DNA of 64,000 bases, taken from positions 124,001-188,000 of the forward strand of contig NZ_CANMJE010000007.1 of the NCBI RefSeq assembly GCF_947498095.1, written 5' to 3'. A program made the position numbers and the translations under genes. Under the pieces are notes generated by a model. It made no database searches, was not told the DNA's origin, and saw only the letters and a list, made by a program, of their open reading frames with translations. This document shows positions 62,159-64,000 of the stretch, piece by piece. Source of the stretch: an uncultured Shimia sp. GTDB lineage: Bacteria > Pseudomonadota > Alphaproteobacteria > Rhodobacterales > Rhodobacteraceae. Numbering within the stretch: position 1 is the stretch's first letter; each line of letters begins with the position of its first letter.

Positions 62159-62869
62159 TCATGCGCTGTCCCAACGGGTAAATAGCGCATCCTGATGGCG
62201 GGGTCGGGGATTTTTCCAAGTGGTGTTCGACACCGCCAGAACGTCCCGGTATTCCAGCCCATGACGGGCCAGGTATGCAAAAATCTCGCTTGGCGGGTTG
62301 ATCCCGGCAAAACGGTGAGTGTGTGACAACTCAAGTATGACGAAATCACAGGACGCAAGCATCTGGCTGGCGCCTTTCAGAACCTGAAGCTCATGGCCTT
62401 CGGTATCAATTTTCAACCCGAAACGGCCGGTGTGACCCGCAGCGATGTCATCAAGACGGCGCATGGGGACATGACGCGTTTCGACTGATTGGAACCGAGC
62501 GGACATATTGTCTGTGCGTGTGGCCAAGCTGGACATAGCCAGCCGTGTGCCCCGCTTCATGGTCGGGATGTTCAAGGCCACCTCGCCCTCAGCCTCACCC
62601 ACTGCACAACAGTGGAACTCGTGACTGACAGCCAAGCCTGCCGACGCTATGGTGTCACGGCTTTCGGTCAAAGGATCGATCAGCACATGATGCGCATCGG
62701 GAAAGGCGTGATACAGGTAACCCGTGCCGCTTTCGACGCCGACATCAAAGACAACGTCCGGCGCAAATTCGTATCCACGCAAATAAGGGCTGGTGGTCTT
62801 ATGCGGGATCGCAACTAGGCGGCCCTGCTTAAGCTCTTTCAGCGTTTCGGGTGACAGATCATTTCGCAT
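62159..62869 (-). CDS. FkbM family methyltransferase
   Basis: SAM-dependent methyltransferase-like protein of 236 residues. DVVFDVGVESGTGYLYHAFPDA near residue 38 is the SAM-binding glycine-rich region, and FGLKIDTEGHELQVLKGAS near 151 is the FkbM signature. FkbM enzymes methylate sugars or other hydroxyl groups, often in surface glycans. No glycan genes are close, and it sits between sdhB and the small secreted protein gene within the sdh run, which is unexpected. ATG 62869 follows GGTGAT. Confidence 0.82.
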   Translation of the reverse strand: MRNDLSPETLKELKQGRLVAIPHKTTSPYLRGYEFAPDVVFDVGVESGTGYLYHAFPDAHHVLIDPLTESRDTIASAGLAVSHEFHCCAVGEAEGEVALNIPTMKRGTRLAMSSLATRTDNMSARFQSVETRHVPMRRLDDIAAGHTGRFGLKIDTEGHELQVLKGASQMLASCDFVILELSHTHRFAGINPPSEIFAYLARHGLEYRDVLAVSNTTWKNPRPRHQDALFTRWDSA

Positions 62870-62933
62870 CAGATCACCGCCACACAACCACAGTTGCTGT
62901 GATTTTTGGCCGACCGGAAACCTGTGTATGGCT

Positions 62934-63305
62934 TTACCGCTTCAAGCAATACCCGTCTCCGCTGTGCATTACACCGCCGCCGCCAACACAAGCGGTATTG
63001 ATCGCGACGTCTTGGGCATTTCCGCCATATATGTCCGAGTAGCCCTGGACGGCTTCGCGCGTGCCGTACTGAACGGAATACCTGTCCTGCAAGCAATCGT
63101 TCACATTGTGCGCCCCACGTTCACTGCCGCCACTGGCGGTTATCACGGTCGGCACGGCGTCTGCAGTAGACATCGCGTAGCTGCCCGGTGCGCGGGTTTC
63201 TGACATACAGCTTCGAACCGCTTGAATGGCCGAATTGTCCATTGCAAAAGTTTTACCGGCAATGCCGGCGACGGCGAATACGAGAGCTGTTGTCAGAATG
63301 CGCAT
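62934..63305 (-). CDS. Small secreted Cys-containing protein in the sdh operon
   Basis: Predicted periplasmic protein of 123 residues. Residues 1-20 form a signal peptide ([17 protein letters not shown], cleavage near TFA). Four Cys follow (near residues 33, 71, 106 and 119), enough for two disulfides, in a Gly/Ser-rich background. Its ATG overlaps the sdhA stop by one base (TAATG), so it is coupled to sdhA. Short ORFs are known between sdhA and sdhB in relatives. No function is recognised. Confidence 0.75.
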   Translation of the reverse strand: MRILTTALVFAVAGIAGKTFAMDNSAIQAVRSCMSETRAPGSYAMSTADAVPTVITASGGSERGAHNVNDCLQDRYSVQYGTREAVQGYSDIYGGNAQDVAINTACVGGGGVMHSGDGYCLKR

Positions 63306-64000
63306 TAGAAAGTCCTTGCCTTAGGAGCGATTTTCTTCAGGCTAATGCCGCCTTCATCTTCGGTCGTCAGACGATCGACGATGACTGGACGATAGCTAAG
63401 ATCGACCTTGGCGCCATCAACATGGCTGACAGTATGCACACGCCATGCCTTGTCGTCACGCTCTGAGTAATCTTCATGCGCATGAGCACCGCGGCTTTCC
63501 TTACGTGCCTCGGCGCCGACGATGGTTGCCATCGCGTTTGGCATGAGGTTGGTCAGCTCTAGTGTTTCCATCAGATCCGAGTTCCAGACCAGCGACGTGT
63601 CCGTGACATGTAGGTCGTCCAGCTTCCCGGCAATCGCGGTCATTTTCTCGACGCCCTCTTTCAGGGTTTTGTCGGTCCGGAACACGGCGGCATCGGCCTG
63701 CATCGTGCGCTGCATTTCCAAGCGCAGTTCTGCGGTCGGAACACCACCCTTGGCATTGCGCAGACCATCAAAGCGATCAAACGCCCCATCAACTGAGGCT
63801 TGGTTCAGCACAGGGTTCGACGCCTCAGCATCAACAACCTTGCCTGCACGGATTGCAGCAGCGCGACCGAACACGACAAGGTCGATCAGCGAGTTTGACC
63901 CCAAGCGGTTCGCCCCGTGCACCGAGGCACAGCCCGCTTCGCCCACGGCCATCAGGCCCGGTACGACGGCGGTCGGATCATCCTTGGTCGGGTTCAGAAC
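63305..64000 (-). CDS. sdhA: Succinate dehydrogenase flavoprotein subunit, N-terminus beyond the window
   Basis: C-terminal 231 residues of the catalytic subunit of complex II; the frame is open to the window end. [30 protein letters not shown] at about the first 30 visible residues is the conserved SdhA segment that contacts [21 protein letters not shown] is the capping loop with the active-site Arg/His. The stop overlaps the following small ORF as TAATG. The FAD-attachment His and the dinucleotide fold lie outside. Confidence 0.96.
   Translation of the reverse strand, partial: VLNPTKDDPTAVVPGLMAVGEAGCASVHGANRLGSNSLIDLVVFGRAAAIRAGKVVDAEASNPVLNQASVDGAFDRFDGLRNAKGGVPTAELRLEMQRTMQADAAVFRTDKTLKEGVEKMTAIAGKLDDLHVTDTSLVWNSDLMETLELTNLMPNAMATIVGAEARKESRGAHAHEDYSERDDKAWRVHTVSHVDGAKVDLSYRPVIVDRLTTEDEGGISLKKIAPKARTF

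Noticed and set aside
1-64000. CRISPR arrays, tRNA or rRNA genes, insertion sequences, prophage
   Set aside because: No periodic direct repeats, cloverleaf-type sequence, transposase or phage structural genes were seen.

Overview
The window is a continuous, gene-dense stretch of chromosome (no rRNA, tRNA, CRISPR array, insertion sequence or prophage seen) from an alphaproteobacterium. Gene content and protein style point to the Roseobacter group of the Rhodobacteraceae: an ethylmalonyl-CoA pathway pair (ccr and ecm/meaA), a LuxI/LuxR quorum-sensing pair with sites matching the CtrA consensus, an RpoH-II type sigma factor, an Irr-like iron box, TIGR02186 next to TauE, and a KpsT/KpsE export pair. 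The genus cannot be fixed from the sequence alone. Both ends cut genes: mrdA (PBP2) at the left and sdhA at the right.

Layout. 1-3.4 kb: cell elongation genes mrdA-rodA, then a 2-hydroxyacid dehydrogenase. 3.4-6.0 kb (minus): BenE-type transporter, SseB-domain protein, uracil-DNA-glycosylase-like protein. 6.0-7.5 kb: an ArsR regulator with two palindromic operators and a DUF318/ArsP-like permease. 7.8-12.5 kb: surface polysaccharide block kpsT-kpsE-kdsA-phosphomannomutase. 12.7-19.2 kb (minus): M3 peptidase, membrane-anchored MoeB/ThiF, dut, coaBC, ChaN-like protein and rpoH. 19.3-23.0 kb: cobU, a phosphatase, a GST with an extra Cys-rich tail, and comM/yifB. 23.0-25.3 kb (minus): gshB, yraN, rsmI. 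25.4-31.5 kb: LpoA-like lipoprotein, glnD, murJ, HdeD family. 31.5-38 kb: a rhomboid-fold protein that lacks its catalytic residues (minus), trpS, a VOC protein, a class IV aminotransferase, UspA, nfuA, GFA, tsaB, rimI. 37.7-42.8 kb: a BMP-type nucleoside ABC importer. 43.0-44.7 kb: TauE/SafE and TIGR02186. 44.7-51.6 kb (minus): SDR, RecD-like helicase, luxI, luxR, a small protein, ccr and an acyltransferase. 51.7-55.2 kb: GNAT, ecm, deoD. 55.2-61.2 kb: a LysR-controlled catabolic group (SHMT-like enzyme, DUF1989 protein, D-cysteine desulfhydrase family enzyme, FAD dehydrogenase). 61.3-64 kb (minus): sdhB, FkbM methyltransferase, small secreted Cys protein, sdhA.

Regulation. The clearest non-coding signals are TTAA-N7-TTAA/CTAA sites (CtrA consensus) before luxI, before the luxR transcription unit and before comM; a TTTAGAA-N3-TTCcAAA site (Irr box) just upstream of the nfuA promoter; an RpoE-like promoter before rpoH; two perfect palindromes at the arsR start; and a 29-bp perfect inverted repeat between ccr and the acyltransferase. 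Together the CtrA sites suggest that quorum sensing and DNA uptake/processing are under the same cell-cycle regulator in this organism.

Most of the window is ordinary housekeeping sequence. No wholly new multi-gene system is evident. The items most worth a second look are the CtrA-quorum sensing-comM wiring, the short conserved-looking ORF that overlaps luxR, the degenerate rhomboid, the GST fusion, the genes inserted between sdhA and sdhB, and the 55-61 kb catabolic group of unknown substrate.
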